Source: Scylla paramamosain (lineage: Eukaryota > Arthropoda > Malacostraca > Decapoda > Portunidae). Taken from it: 64,000 nucleotides of DNA. Below, one piece after another: positions 19,501-41,710 of this stretch (its first letter is position 1; the number at the start of each line of letters is the position of its first letter). Where the stretch lies: NCBI RefSeq assembly GCF_035594125.1, contig NC_087156.1, forward strand, positions 16,406,997-16,470,996. The letters run 5' to 3'. The notes beneath the pieces are model-generated. The model was given only the letters and a program-made list of their open reading frames with translations. It was not told the DNA's origin and ran no database searches. Position numbers and translations under genes: made by a program.

Positions 19501-21365
19501 GCAGGACAAACACAATTTCATCTTCGTGACCGCCTGAAGCCGTAATGATCGACAAGTACAACCTTCCTTCACTATCAATCACATCAAGGATTCTTACTTC
19601 AGGAAATCACACGCACAGCTGCGAGAACCCTGACGAGCTGACACGACTCGGAGAATCTTGAGAAGCGTGACACCCGCCAGTCCGCCCCGAGGCTCCCTGC
19701 CCTAGCATATACCCCGACATCGGCCGCCCGGCACCCTTGGATTACCACACCAGCCACACCATCGAAACTCTCGCACCTTCCTTCTTCCTATCGCTGAATA
19801 CCGAACTCTCTTCTCGCGCAGATGGAAGCAGGCTAAGAGTGAGGGAAAAAAAAAAAGGGCAGCAAAAAAAATCCACTTATTACAATTACACTAAGAAGTA
19901 AGAAAAAAAAAATGGAGAGGGGGTGGATAATAAGAGGCCATGATCGTAATCAGTTTCAATTGTGGAATTGCCCTGACGTTCTCCTCTTAAATGGAAGCAG
20001 GAAAAATAAAACTCGATCTGATCCCGTGTTTATCGGCGTCTTCCTGGTCGCTGCACAACTTATTAACCACCCGGGGAAACACCAGCCATGATAATTACTG
20101 CAGATTAGTTTTCATGGAGGCGCCGTTGTTCTGATGATGTTCTCGTGTTACTCGTCCGTCGCGTGAAGCATCGCATTATCGTGTATTGGTGCAAATTAGT
20201 GCGCATTCGAGTTGTGTCTGCCGCAGTAAAGGCAGAACGGAGGTGCTTGGAACTAGAACACAAGCAAAGATAAACGGCTCGAATGAAGGCAAACTCTAAT
20301 AGTCAGGAGTAACAGTTAAAGCAGAGTGAGGCAGTTATACTAGAATATGAGGTTAATGACGCTGCTTGGGACTAGAATAGAGGGAAATTAGATCCACTGA
20401 GGATTAGAACAATAGGAAAGATTAAAGCTGCAAGGAGTTAGTAAGTAAGTGAAGTGAAACTGTTGAATATTGATTAAGGAAAATCTGAGTATCATGGAAT
20501 TAAAATAACAGAAAGAAATTTGTAAGCTGTGTAAATGTCTAGAGCAATAGAAAGACATACAAAATTCTTACATAGAGAAGATTATCATCATACTCGCATT
20601 ATTATTAAAAAATACTCATTTTACTTTAATTTACACAACATTCAACGATGTATTTCACGAAGCGATTTCAGACAATTCGGAATAGACGATCTTCCATATA
20701 TTAATATTATTATTGAGACAAAAATTGATGCTGCTGAAATATGCAGTAGAATCCACCCGCTTGTCTCATCGCAGCCTCTCGTGTGGGTCGGTGGCACGAT
20801 GCGTCAAGAACATGGACATTTTCAGGATTGTTTTACGGCGCAGCGAGGTTGGCCTCGGAGCAGCGCCTCGGTATTAGATACTTTTGGGCCAGAGCCGTGT
20901 CGGTCCCTTCCAGACATCACACGCTTCATCAACACTGCATGAAACTACTACCCTCTCTTTTTTTTTTCTCTCTCTCTCTCTCTCTCTCTCTCGCTTGCTC
21001 TATTTTCATCAGAACGGAGTTTTCACTAATCGCCTTTTGGCAGATAGATACGAAGGAGTTTGCTTTTTCTTTTATACGTTGGCAAAACTTCTCTATTTCT
21101 TTGAAGTTCATCGCCTCAGTTGTCGCTCGTGTGTGGGGTTGTGGGTACAAAGGGAGGGGGATACGAAGACAGAAAAGGAGAAGGCAGGATGAGGCAGTAA
21201 AGAAAAGGAGTAAGAGATAAGATTAACTGAATCGTTTGACATCACACAAAAAATAAGAGTTATGCAAAATAGGTAGCGAAGATTTTATTCACATGAAGTT
21301 AATGATCTGTCGCCGGCACACCACATTACTTTCCATGCATAGGTAGAACACACACTAACTATAAT
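16507..21365. other. Non-coding stretch of about 4.9 kb
   Basis: The longest interval without a long microsatellite. Only short T-runs (17,840-17,860), A-runs (19,846-19,910) and a brief (CT)n (20,968-20,994) occur. The largest frames are 18045-18404 (minus, 119 codons) and 20535-20942 (plus, 135 codons). Neither has a domain, signal peptide or motif I recognise, so neither is called. Confidence 0.45.
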
Positions 21366-21454
21366 GAACATATTTATTGTGTGTATATATTAAAGATAAC
21401 AGGTGGTGCAGAACATATTTATAGTGCATATATTAAAGATAACAGGTGGTGCAG
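21366..21454. repeat. 45-bp tandem duplication
   Basis: Two units starting GAACATATTTAT (21366 and 21411) share TATATTAAAGATAACAGGTG and GTGCAG. They differ by a few bases and a 1-bp length change. Confidence 0.9.
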
Positions 21455-21937
21455 TCTTGGTCAGAAGTCGAGTGACCTTCTGCACTCAGTTCCATCAGGG
21501 CAGTTCCCCTCAATCTCAAGTCTTCTGATCTCCTGACAGTCTCTTTACAAAACCTGATGATGGGTTGATCCTTAACAGACCAGAGGATTTAAAAGAGGGA
21601 ACAGGCAACGCACAATGGAAATGAGTACAAAACGTTACTCACCTCTTGACCACGACTGTATCTGCTGCAAACCTTCATTTATTTATACGATATTACCCCT
21701 CCAAGAAAATAAACTTTACTTATGTAGCCTTCACTCCTAAACGATATCATGTGAAAAGAAAAAGAAAAATAGAACAGACTCACTCCTGGTACGAACTGGC
21801 CGCGTCACGCATGACTCTGCCTGATGGCTTCTGCTGCTGCTCGGGAAGAAATACATACATGACGTGTCAGGCTGAACGAACGGAAAATACTGGTGTTGTT
21901 TATGACGTGATGGCGCCCTCGGATATCTTGTAATATC

Positions 21938-21938
<1 letters not shown>
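21455..21938. other. Non-coding stretch, nothing recognised
   Basis: Unique sequence. The 95-codon frame at 21646-21933 has no recognisable features. Confidence 0.45.

Positions 21939-21979
<41 letters not shown>
21939..21979. repeat. (GT)n microsatellite
   Basis: About 20 GT units, ending in TATGTGTGCGTGCG. Confidence 0.94.
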
Positions 21980-21986
<7 letters not shown>

Positions 21987-23850
21987 CGTGCGCCGAGGGC
22001 CTCCGTTACGCTTCGCCGTGACTCCCCAGCGAACTGTTTCACCTTCAGAATGATTCCTCGCCTCGTCACGACCTTTGCCGCTCGGCCGACTTTCCTTCTG
22101 TTGCCTCTCCGCCTCCCGCCCCTCACTCACCCGGCTGCTGGAGGAGAGCGTGCGTGGCGGAGGCTGTTGGCAAGCAAAAAAAGAAAAGAAACAGAGGAAG
22201 AAAGAAAGATGTCATCATTGGATGTTTCTCTCCTAGCTTAATTATCTGTAATTTTACCATTTCATTTACCACAGAGTCGACAACTGCTGGGGATTGCAAT
22301 GCTAATAAACACTTAACACTTCATAATCATCAAGACCAGCGGTGTGACGCCTCAACATCTAAAAGTGGCTTGAGTTTCAACGGTGATGATTAATTGTTGC
22401 CATTTTTTCTCGCGTCTTCAGTTGTAAGAGAGATAATGCAAAAGTTAATTCCTCCGGGTCTCAGCGAAAGGAACTCAGCCACCACCATCATCAGCCACTT
22501 ACCTGGTGCCCTTCGCTCGGCCCAGGGCGGAGGGCTATCGCAGCACTCTCGGTGTGACTCGCTGTCCTGTTGTTGTTCCCCCGCCTCTTGCCCCGCGAGA
22601 CCATCACAGATCACCATAAACGCATCACACCCCGATAGCCGCCATCTGCGTCACCCCATGTTTGGCCGGCGCTGAAGTGGCAGTCAGTCAGTCACCGGAG
22701 AGTAAGACGCACGGTGATGATAAGGCAGGGTCGCGGCGGGCACCGGGAAGGACGGCACAGGGCGGACGAGGGCCCTCCGTGGGCTGAGTGTTTTCATATC
22801 TGTCATGCAGCCCTGATAGGCGAGGGCGCGACGGTGGAGAGAAGTGAAATATGAACTGAACTGAATCGGTCTCCAAATTTCCACGTAAAATAAAATCGAA
22901 CACGATTTTCTTTGTATCGTAAAAAATACTGGACATGCTCTTGCACTGGGAGAAAGATACTGGATTTGTTCGTGCTGTGCTACAGAAAACCACTGGTGTT
23001 GTCTGGAGTCTCAGTATGATAGTCGTAGAAATCTCATAGAGATTAAGTCGTTCATGTTTTCCGACATGAATTACATTTCATCCGATTCACACTTAGCGAA
23101 ATCCACTGCAAGCTGAGTGTCATAATAATCGGATCAAAAATAAAACTTTAAATTATATTCCACCGCGGTGAGTTAAAACCTGATATATTTGTACTAGAAA
23201 ACAGCAAAAAATTTACGTAAAAGATTGAAAAGTAGACTTTCACTCAGACAGCACAGGACGGAAGGAGTGACGGTTTGAGTGCCGTCTAACCCTCATTCTC
23301 TTCCTCCCTCCCACAACAGTTGCTTTTCCCAAAACTGAAGGTGCAGTGGTAGCAGCGGTCACGTCCGTCTGGTGGATGTTGAATTACCAGCCTTGTCATT
23401 ACGGCGACACCACGCTTCTGTACAGCAGCTTTTTTTTTCCCCCTTTCTTTCTGTACCGCAGAGAAAAGTCGTGTGTCGCGCCCTGTCACTGCTGTCGTCG
23501 CCTGGAGCGCTGCCAATATGGTCATTAGAGCGGGAAGCGTTGGCAGCCACTTATCATAATTGAGGATACTAATTTGGTGGGATGTTGCGGCCTAATTTGG
23601 ATCTCTCAGTCATTACCTTTATTATATACCTGGACTTTTTTTTTATTTATTATCATAATCTTGAAAGTTGCGAGATGATTATTAATCTGGGACCTTCCCT
23701 CTGAGAGCACTGAATCAGATGAAACGAGTCACATTTTGTCCACATGAAACCCGTTCACATTCGAGAAGACGTCTCAGGTGCAAGGAGGAAAAGTTACTTC
23801 AGTGTCCACTATCAGGTGTGGGAATGTGAGAATGGAAGGGTTTGAGTGTA
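21980..23850. other. Non-coding stretch, nothing recognised
   Basis: Unique sequence with several overlapping frames of 60-101 codons, none with a defensible domain. No RNA gene seen. Confidence 0.45.
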
Positions 23851-24110
23851 ATGATAGTGTGGATTGGCGCCCGTGTCGACTTCACTGTAATATGATTTGT
23901 GGAACTGCAGAATGATGCCCCAACAATAAATATAGAACTGGTACCGCAATTTCTCAGTAACTAAAGTGCAATATATGATTCTGATAGCGTGGAAGGGCGC
24001 TCATGTTGACTTCACTGTACATGACTCTTGTGAAGCTCCTGAGCGATGCATCAACAATAAACATAGAACTGGTACTGTAGCTTCCCAGTAACTGAATTGC
24101 AGCATATGAG
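23851..24110. repeat. ~130-bp diverged tandem duplication
   Basis: Two units begin TGATAGYGTGGA (about 23852 and 23982). Both continue with GACTTCACTGTA, CAACAATAAAYATAGAACTG, GTACYG and CAGTAACTRAA in the same order. Confidence 0.8.
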
Positions 24111-24806
24111 ACTTACATCGACTTGCTCTTCGTCTGTCTAACGTTCACTGTAACATGATTTTTCCTCATCCATTTGCTTTTTCTCTTTTACATCGATGAC
24201 ACCATGCAACTTTTACCACCACCGTCCATTATTCGGCATCATTACTGTTACTATTTTTTTTTTTTTACATCAAAGAAACAGAGCAATTGCAAAAAAGTGA
24301 GGAGAAAAAAGGAAGCCTGGTCATCTTGCTGCTTCCAAAGAATCACTTCTATAATGTGTACTTTTTTATCTCCAATACCATCTGTTGTAATCTCATTTGT
24401 CGTGGGCGTGGTGTGCGACGTTCACAGATAAAATAATACATGATAATTGCCTGCGAATACAAAAAGAAATAAATAAATATCTCCAAGAACACCAGAGATA
24501 ATTCCATAGCTGCATCTAGTGACACTGTACAGCTTGCCTGCCTTTCTCATCTTACAGAAAACTCGCCTACTTGTCTCGTCGCAGAAGCTTGGGGTCAGAA
24601 AACCAGGTGTGTCATCTTGTCAAGTGGGCCGAGTAATGGGAAAGTTGCTGGAGTAAAGCGTTAGGAGGAGAGGCAATTCTGTGAGGCTAAGGTGGCAGGA
24701 AGGCAGGACGCTAAGTGACCAGTTGGTGGAGAAGGAATCACCTTGGAGGATGAATAGTCTTGTCGCTGCCATTGAGGACTGGAAGAAGGGAGACAGGGTG
24801 GATGTG

Positions 24807-24808
<2 letters not shown>
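24111..24808. other. Non-coding stretch, nothing recognised
   Basis: Unique sequence with a T-run at 24256-24267. The frame at 24681-24977 runs into an (AG)n tract and is not credible. Confidence 0.45.

Positions 24809-24882
<74 letters not shown>
24809..24882. repeat. (AG)n microsatellite
   Basis: About 37 AG units. Confidence 0.96.
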
Positions 24883-24884
<2 letters not shown>

Positions 24885-24931
24885 ACCTCGACCTACGGGC
24901 CAAGGTTCACCAAAACTAAGGGTGGATCAGG

Positions 24932-25060
24932 TGGAGAATTAGTTCGAGGTGGAGTTTCAGTTCAAATTGGAGGTTAGTTGGAGGTGGAGATCAGCTCGAG
25001 GTGGAGGTTAGTTCGAGGTGGAAGTTAGCAGTGGAGGTTAGCTGGAGGGGTGGAGGTTTG
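24932..25060. repeat. Short degenerate minisatellite, GGAGGTTAG core
   Basis: GGAGGTTAG or GGTGGAGNTTAG recurs about seven times, with TTCGAGGTGGA in several units. Spacing is about 15-20 bp. Confidence 0.8.

Positions 25061-29604
<4,544 letters not shown>

Positions 29605-29662
<58 letters not shown>
29605..29662. repeat. (GT)n microsatellite
   Basis: About 28 GT units. Confidence 0.95.
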
Positions 29663-29663
<1 letters not shown>

Positions 29664-29708
29664 GTGGTATAGGTTGTGTTGATCTGTTTATTAATTTGTT
29701 AATGTAAA

Positions 29709-29709
29709 T

Positions 29710-29756
<47 letters not shown>

Positions 29757-29760
29757 AGTA
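29709..29760. repeat. (AGT)n trinucleotide repeat
   Basis: About 14 AGT units, ending GGTGGTAGTAG. Confidence 0.93.
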
Positions 29761-29888
29761 GCATAAATAGCACTACGTATATTACGAGAAAATGAATGTC
29801 AATTATCTGTAACCAATTGCGAGTAGAAAACACACACCCCACCCCCTCTGTACATTTTCAGTTTGTTAACTGCCTAAATATTAAACCG

Positions 29889-29998
29889 TTTATTATTATT
29901 ATTATTATTATTGTTATTACACACACACACACAGAAACAAACAAACAAAAGACCTTGAAACAGAGAAAGGCACAAAAAAGAAAAAAAAGAAAAAAATA
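29889..29998. repeat. (ATT)n, (AC)n and A-rich compound tract
   Basis: About nine ATT units, then seven AC units, then an AAAC/AAAAG-rich stretch. Confidence 0.85.
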
Positions 29999-30297
29999 AT
30001 AATTTCAAAATAACAGGAACATCCCAGTCTCCTTCGCCACTTCACCCTCACTCCCTCACCCTCCCCGACCCTTAGCTCTCAACACCCATAATTTGTACAC
30101 TCAGCACACGCCTGGGGTCACAGGTCAGGGGGCGGGTTGAGGGGGCCAGGCAGGGGTATGGTGACTAGGGAAGATTAGGTAAGGGTGGCCAGGGTGAGGG
30201 TGTGGCTGGGTGTGGATGAAGGAAGGGGAAGATTAGTAGGGGTGAAACTATGGGTGAAGGATGTGAGGATAAAGGTTATAATGGGGAGAGGAAGAAT

Positions 30298-30298
<1 letters not shown>

Positions 30299-30350
<52 letters not shown>
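30299..30350. repeat. (GT)n microsatellite in purine-rich context
   Basis: About 25 GT units. Flanks (30,130-30,300 and 30,360-30,500) are G- and A-rich, with AGGGAAGG phrases at 30,389-30,437. Confidence 0.93.
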
Positions 30351-30351
<1 letters not shown>

Positions 30352-30543
30352 TATGGGTGTGATGCAAGATATTGATGTTATCGTGGGTTGGGAAGGGTTA
30401 GGAAGGGAAGGAAAGGGAAGGCAAGGAAAGGAAAGGGTGTCAGGGAGGCTATAGGGATGGTGGTTATGGGAGAGAAAGGTAAAGAGGAAAGGTGGTTTAG
30501 GTATGAGATGTAGAGCAAATTAAGTGTTGTGCTGTAGAGGAAA

Positions 30544-31630
<1,087 letters not shown>

Positions 31631-31910
31631 AGTGTCTTTGAACGTTTTTGTAAGCTTTAAAAAACTGAACGGGATCTTTGAAAATACTTAAAATCCATAT
31701 AAAATAACGGTATCTTTGATTTTTTTTTACATAAGCTATGAAACTAATACGGAATCTTTGAGCATTTTTTAAGACCCTTGAAAACTAAACCGTAACTTTG
31801 AAAACAAAATTGCCTACTTGAAATCCCTTGAAAACTAGAAAGTATCCTGGAAAACTTAGCATCTTTTTAAAACATTTGCAAAATCTGTAGAAAATAAGCG
31901 GCATCTTTAA
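31631..31910. repeat. ~40-bp degenerate minisatellite, about seven units
   Basis: A box reading GNATCTTTGAA recurs at about 31631, 31670, 31708, 31750, 31790, 31839 and 31899, each time followed by an A-rich filler with TTGAAAACTA-like phrases. Spacing widens from about 38 to 60 bp. Confidence 0.7.
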
Positions 31911-32666
31911 CACAGGTGAGATATGGAGGGTTCCCAGCGGCCGTGACCCTCCCATACCTGGGTCACAGCTCCCGCTCCCTCCCACGGGTGAGTGGCACTT
32001 CACACACGCCGGGGTCCTGCGCGGAGGTGTTTCGTGGTTGGTTTAGCACCTCACTGTCACTTTCGCCTGATAGATTTCTGAAAGACTGTGTTTTTTTGTT
32101 TTGTTTTTTTGACTATCTCTTTCCAAACATACATTTTTATTTACTTTACATGCACATAAACTTGAAAGATGCAAAAATATAACTAAATAAACAGCTCTTT
32201 TTCAGTAAGGTTAGTTTTGCACATCTTATGTCCTTCGCCTGATAAATTTTTGAACACGTTTTAATTTTCTTTTTTGTACGAGCACATGTTCTTCAAGAAA
32301 ACGTAAAACCATAACCTAGTTTTAAACGCCGTACTGGGACATAACACGCAGCCTCCTTGGTCTTACATATGTAGTGGCGGAGGAACATATTAGGATGCAC
32401 CGAATCCACGTAAGGTAATTTTCTCTGCCAACCAGGTGACGCTTGTGCGGAGTCTGGCTGACTGAGACAACCCGTCACAACGCCTCCCGCTCCGTCACGC
32501 CGTTGAACTTTGCCTTCTGTTCCTCACTCGGCCGCAGGTGTGATGATCTCTGACTCTGTGCTGTCACGACTTTTCTCACTGTCTCTGTCTCTTTATGTAT
32601 CTGTCAAATATTATGTCTAACTGTCTTTGTGTGTGAGTGTAACTTTCTCTGTCTGACTGCCTGCAT

Positions 32667-32667
<1 letters not shown>
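31911..32667. other. Non-coding stretch with a possible ~172-bp duplication
   Basis: CTTTCGCCTGATAGATTTCTGAA near 32,060 and CTTCGCCTGATAAATTTTTGAA near 32,233 look like the starts of two diverged units. The rest is unique, with no gene recognised. Confidence 0.45.

Positions 32668-32760
<93 letters not shown>
32668..32760. repeat. (CT)n microsatellite
   Basis: About 46 CT units. Confidence 0.97.
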
Positions 32761-32763
<3 letters not shown>

Positions 32764-33284
32764 TACCCTCGTATTTTTTTTCATCAAGGCATCGTGAAAC
32801 ACGCCAGGACAAGACATTCCCGGATCTCGTTACCGTTGTTTCATTTGGGGCTGCTGGCTATTTTTTTTTTCTTTTCTTTTTGTCTCCCTCTCCTTATATC
32901 GTGACATGGAATACGAGAAAAAATATGTAGTAAAAGTAAATCTATATCCACTAATTCTGACACGGATTGCGTGAATTACACATGTTAATCACATACTAAT
33001 TCCTCTCCAATAGCCCCGAAGGTTTCTTAAGATAACGCATTACGAAGGAGACAAAAAAAAAAAAAAGAGTGGGGAGCAGTAAATGCCAAGATACATAGAG
33101 TTGATTCTTGAAAATTTTCACGAGTATAATCCCAGAGAGAGAAAGAGAAAAATGTTTAGGGAAGGGAAGAGTGTTATTTCCACGTCCGTTCAGTGGTCAT
33201 TTCGTTCCTTGAGTAATGTTATGATGTATGTTTACGAGCCATTACTTGGGATACGTTACCTTGGGGTTAAGCTGGTGCACGCTA
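32761..33284. other. Non-coding stretch, nothing recognised
   Basis: AT-rich unique sequence with T- and A-runs near 32,860 and 33,052. Confidence 0.5.
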
Positions 33285-33331
33285 GTGAGTGAGTGGGTGG
33301 GTGTGTGAGTGAGTGAGTGAGGGAGTGAGTG
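33285..33331. repeat. (GTGA)n tetranucleotide repeat
   Basis: About 10 imperfect GTGA/GGTG units. Confidence 0.85.
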
Positions 33332-33639
33332 CGTCAGACAGAACACTTCTTTTGTGGGGATTGCAACAGTGAGGAGCAGAAGAACTTGACCCGCTCGGCT
33401 CCGTCCTTGTTCTTCTTATGTTCCTCTCATTAATTTTGCTTTATGTAATTTTAGTGGCCTACCTACACCATACCTGGTTACCTGTCTGCTTACTTATTAT
33501 CAGGCCTGTTGTTGTTGTTTTTATTATACTGGCTTCCACCTGGCAACCTGTTTGTCTCTTTTTTTTTTTTTTTTCACTTGTGTTCTCGCTTTTTTCTTAT
33601 GTTCAATGCCAAACTATTTATAAATCTACGAGTATCTAT

Positions 33640-33725
33640 CACTTTGTCTATATATCTGTCACTCTGTTTATCTACCTATCTATCTATGTATATACCTATC
33701 TAGTTTACCTACCTATATACTTACC
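33640..33725. repeat. Imperfect (CTAT)n tetranucleotide tract
   Basis: CTATCTAT, CTACCTAT and TATATAC phrases over about 85 bp give low-complexity Tyr/Leu/Ile frames. Confidence 0.75.
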
Positions 33726-33789
33726 GGTCCACCTACTCATCCGTTGTAAGTCGTGCGCATATGGAAAATTATTAGCCCAAGATAGAATC

Positions 33790-34080
33790 ATTTAACGGGA
33801 GGAAGGCAAGGAGAGAGAGCGAAGGACGAGGCAAAAGGGGAGGAAAGAAGTGACACGGACACACGAGAAGGACGAGGAGGGGAAGAAAGGCAACATAAGC
33901 TAGGGCAAGAGGGAACCAGGAAGTGTAAGAGAAAAAGGAGGACGAGAACCGTAAGAGGAAAAGGAAACGAAGAGGAAGATATAGTGAGGAAATACATGTA
34001 AAGAGGAACATGGGTGGTGAGAGAATGAAAAATAAGAATTGAGATTAAGGAGAAACCGAGAATATGCGAAGTAATTCTCT
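33790..34080. repeat. Purine-rich (GGA/GAA) tract
   Basis: Nearly 300 bp in which the plus strand is mostly A and G, with recurring GAGGAAA and AAGGACGAG phrases. Minus-strand frames here are Ser/Leu/Phe-rich by composition only. Confidence 0.65.
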
Positions 34081-34600
34081 TGGAATTATGAACTGCAGAA
34101 CTAGAATTGTCTTTGAAGAAGAGTGTGTTCGCACTGATTTCATGGTTACTATCATATCATAAGTAGTTTTGTTCCCAGACAAGACTGGGTATAGGAGTCT
34201 AAGCTTTGTGAGTGTATGTTTCGTGAGTCAGGCTGTGTGAGTCTGAGTTTTGGGAGGAGTGGATTAATGGCTCCGATGCGTGCCGGTATTAATGTCACGT
34301 TATCGGCGTCACGTGTTACTGATGCGGGTCGCCCTCTTTGTGATTTGATATCAGTGTTCATTGGTTTCAGTCCTCCCTCACTGTCACTGGATGTGGGTTA
34401 GTGGTGATGTTTTCTGTCGGTGTTTGTGGTGGTTTCTTTATTGTTTTCGCTTCTCATTTCTCTTTTTTTTTTTTTTTTTATTTTAAGGTGTTTTGTTGTT
34501 GTTGAAGTTTTACTGTACTTTTTTTTTTCTTTTGTGAATTTGGTGTGTTTTGTGTAGTTGTCGTTTCAGGAAGTTTTGTTATTTTTACAGTTATTTTGCT
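34081..34600. other. Non-coding stretch, nothing recognised
   Basis: Unique sequence with T-runs near 34,462-34,479. No gene supported. Confidence 0.45.
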
Positions 34601-34689
34601 TACTACTACTTCTACTACTACTACTACTACTACTACAATAATACATGTCCCTTCAGCGTCTCCAGTACCCTTCATATACCCCTTCTCAC

Positions 34690-34724
<35 letters not shown>
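34601..34724. repeat. (CTA)n and (AC)n tracts
   Basis: About 11 CTA/TTA units at 34,601-34,637, and about 16 AC units at 34,692-34,723. Confidence 0.9.
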
Positions 34725-35499
34725 ACCCGCCACCCAGTCCTCTTTGGCAATAATTAAACATGGAAGTGGATAATCGCGTCACCTCCACCTATCCACCTTA
34801 CCTGCCCCCGTCCCAAGCCCCTGCCTGCGCTCTTTAGAAAGTAGGGTTGACTGGCTGGGACTCAGGGCTCTGGCTGGCTGACTGTTTGTTGATTGACACC
34901 GTTACGTCTCTATTGCCCGGGAGGCGATGGCTAATGGACGGGGTGGCGGGAGTTGTACACAGTGACGGCCGTAATGGCGGGACGAAATGACACTAATCGC
35001 TCGTAAATTAATGGGTATAGTCGACGCTGGTTGAAGGAAACGCGAGCCGCGACGAGAGGAGGAAATCAGGTAATGACAATGTAGGTTAATGAATATATAG
35101 AGATAATTGCATGATGGGTTAATTCCACCGGCAGAATAACTACAGGATATGAGTGATGGCGGGGAGGATTGAGTGGGTTGCTAGTTTAGTCACCTCTTTT
35201 GGGGGCTTTAGACGTGAATTGCATAGAAAACGAGAAGAGAAAATGAGGGAGTTAATTGGAATCACTCAATTTCCTCCGCTTCACCGACCACTCCCAGTTC
35301 GAAGCAAGGAGCGAAGCAGTGTGGAGTGACGGGAGTGAATTACGCTAATCGTGTTGAGTTTTTGTGGTGTTGATGCTTCATTCTGGTTCGAACGTTGTAA
35401 TTATTGATTCAATGCTTCGGGCGGAACGAGGGAATGTAACTTGAGCTTGTCTTTATGCATTATCAGTGTAGTTTAGTCTTGTTTACTATAAGTGGGCAC

Positions 35500-35502
<3 letters not shown>
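34725..35502. other. Non-coding stretch, nothing recognised
   Basis: Unique sequence, no supportable features. Confidence 0.5.

Positions 35503-35551
<49 letters not shown>
35503..35551. repeat. (AG)n microsatellite
   Basis: About 24 AG units. Confidence 0.95.
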
Positions 35552-35553
<2 letters not shown>

Positions 35554-35987
35554 TAATGAGGAAAATACCCACAAGAAATTTCAAACAATTTTTCTTTCCT
35601 TCCTTTCTGCTAATGACCGAGGCAAGTCATCAGTCAACACCACATGCTAAGTCATCACTACAGACAGACAGTCATTAGTACACACCACATGTATGCACCA
35701 CCAGTACTCACCAGGTAGGCAGGTCGAGACAGGTCACCAGGATGTAGAGAGACCCAGGCCTTTCTTCTTTTTTTTTTTTTTTTTTTTCCCGAAGTAGAAG
35801 TCCCTGAATCGGTCTGCACCTGATTCCCCTCCCCCACCACCCCTACCCCGAGGTTACATCTGTGACCTGGGGCTCAAAGAGGTCACCCAATCGCCTGTGA
35901 CCTGATGACCCCACTCGGCGGCATTTGAGGGGGGTTAGGGGAAAGAAGGGAGTGATGCGTATCATTAACCAGCCTTCCTTTTCCTTT

Positions 35988-35990
<3 letters not shown>

Positions 35991-36018
<28 letters not shown>

Positions 36019-36019
36019 T
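35991..36019. repeat. (GT)n microsatellite
   Basis: About 14 GT units. Confidence 0.92.
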
Positions 36020-36359
36020 CTATTGTGAATTCGTAAGTAAGTAAATATTTAAAAAGTTGTTTATTTTGTATTGTATATGATGATAAATGTACGTAGATGG
36101 GATTTATTTTTCTGACCATTGCCGGAGTTTTTCAACCTGCGTGAGAATTAACTGAGAACTTCTTTTTGCCACTTTCCAGGAAGCGAGTTGTGAGAGGAGA
36201 CCAAATTGTGTTGTCTCATGTTACCTAAATGTTGCCTCCGTATCGTGGTGTGCGACGGCGCGTGCAGTGTCGCCAGATTTGTGTGTTTGGCGAAGATGTT
36301 CCTCCTTCCTCTTGCCTACATCACGGGAGGACGTTTCTCGGATGTGCTGTGCCTTGCGT

Positions 36360-36360
<1 letters not shown>

Positions 36361-36391
<31 letters not shown>
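36361..36391. repeat. (AC)n microsatellite
   Basis: About 15 AC units. Confidence 0.93.
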
Positions 36392-36392
<1 letters not shown>

Positions 36393-37842
36393 TAGAACTC
36401 TCATTTCCTTCAAATATCTGTAGTCTTTCTTTTCATACTCCCCAGTGATGAAGGAGCACCGCGGGGCCACCTGGCGACCCCAGCACGTGGCGTCTGCCCC
36501 CGCCCCTTAATGGTTGACCCGCGCGTCACCTCCCCGCTCCAAGAATATACTTACTGTAATCTGACTTTCAAGCTTTCGAGTGTTTTTGTGTTATTTTTTA
36601 TCGCTCCCTCCTTCCGACATTTCAGAGGGTGGAAGTAATCAGTAAGGCGCAGGGAGGGGGCGGAGGTCAGCCCCTCGACCCTCGCCCCGCGCAGGTGTCA
36701 GGCTGGAGGAAATATGACCAGCCATTACACAGGCCTATGTGACCACCGGAAGAGACGGTCAGAGATCAAGGACCCACACGCCCATACAAATAATGATCCG
36801 AAAATAGTCAGTCGGCGAACGCGGAAACACAAGGCCTCGAAGCAGCCACGGGGAGGTGTGACGTCTGACCCTCTGCCGTCACCTCCCACCTGCCGCGTTA
36901 TTCCTGCAATTCATGAAGTATAAACAAGGACTTAAAAATGTATGATACGCAAATTATATGCACCGGGATATGGCATAATGCTCATATATGTACAATGAGC
37001 GGCGGGGAAGTATTTACTGGTGCGAAGAGTTTCTATCGATACGAAACCTCGAGCTAATGCATCCGGTGCTTGATAGGTGTGCATTTTCCATTGAGTGGCA
37101 GGGCAGTGCTCACACCCTTACTGGCTTGGCTGTGAATTGAGTGAACTGCGCGTGAACTGTGCATTCGTGGAGTCCTCATTTTGTATCCAATGTAACTAAA
37201 ACATGAAGTCTATCACCGATTATAATTTCATATCTTCAATGTAATCAGCATTGTGGTCCCTGTTCGGCGTCTTATCTCAGCTACATAACTAGATGTAGTG
37301 TTAGTGTTTTCAGTGTTTCCATGATTCTAGTTATATTTCAGCTGGGATTCTACACAACTGACAGGGGGAAAAAACGATAATAACCAAACTAATGATCTCA
37401 GTGGCCTTCGAAAATAAATCTAAAAAGAGAACAAAACGTTTCAGAATACGAGCTTGTAGATACCACGAGCCTCCGTGTTCGTGTGTCTCACGCCGGGGGA
37501 CAGAGGGAGAGAACAGGGGAGTAATGTTCGTGCCGCGGAGGGCACGCCACTATCTTCTCTAATGTGTTCTTGGATGAGTTATTGTCTGGCCGATATGTCT
37601 GGACTGGCCCTTAATGCTGCCTTCTAGTATCATTGCAGGATCCAAGGCTCTTGAAGTGAACAGCTGGCTACTGGACCAACCCGGGCCAGGATACATTATC
37701 AAGGTAATATGTGTTGTCATGTCTTCATCAATAACTTATGATAGCGTGCATTAGTGTTCTTTGTACTCGGTACGAGGTAATAAGTTTATTCTTCAATGTG
37801 GTGATGGAATTGTCAACGGTAACTGCAGTGGATATGTTAAGG

Positions 37843-37844
<2 letters not shown>
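36392..37844. other. Non-coding stretch, nothing recognised
   Basis: Unique sequence. The 69-codon frame at 36714-36923 shows no domain. Confidence 0.45.

Positions 37845-37928
<84 letters not shown>
37845..37928. repeat. (CT)n microsatellite
   Basis: About 42 CT units. Confidence 0.97.

Positions 37929-41710
<3,782 letters not shown>

Noticed and set aside
20535..20942. 135-codon plus-strand frame
   Set aside because: No recognisable domain, no codon or splice support, and an overlapping frame of similar length exists. It is indistinguishable from chance.
35370..35410. GGTTCGAAC resembling a tRNA T-loop
   Set aside because: No matching acceptor, D or anticodon arms around it.
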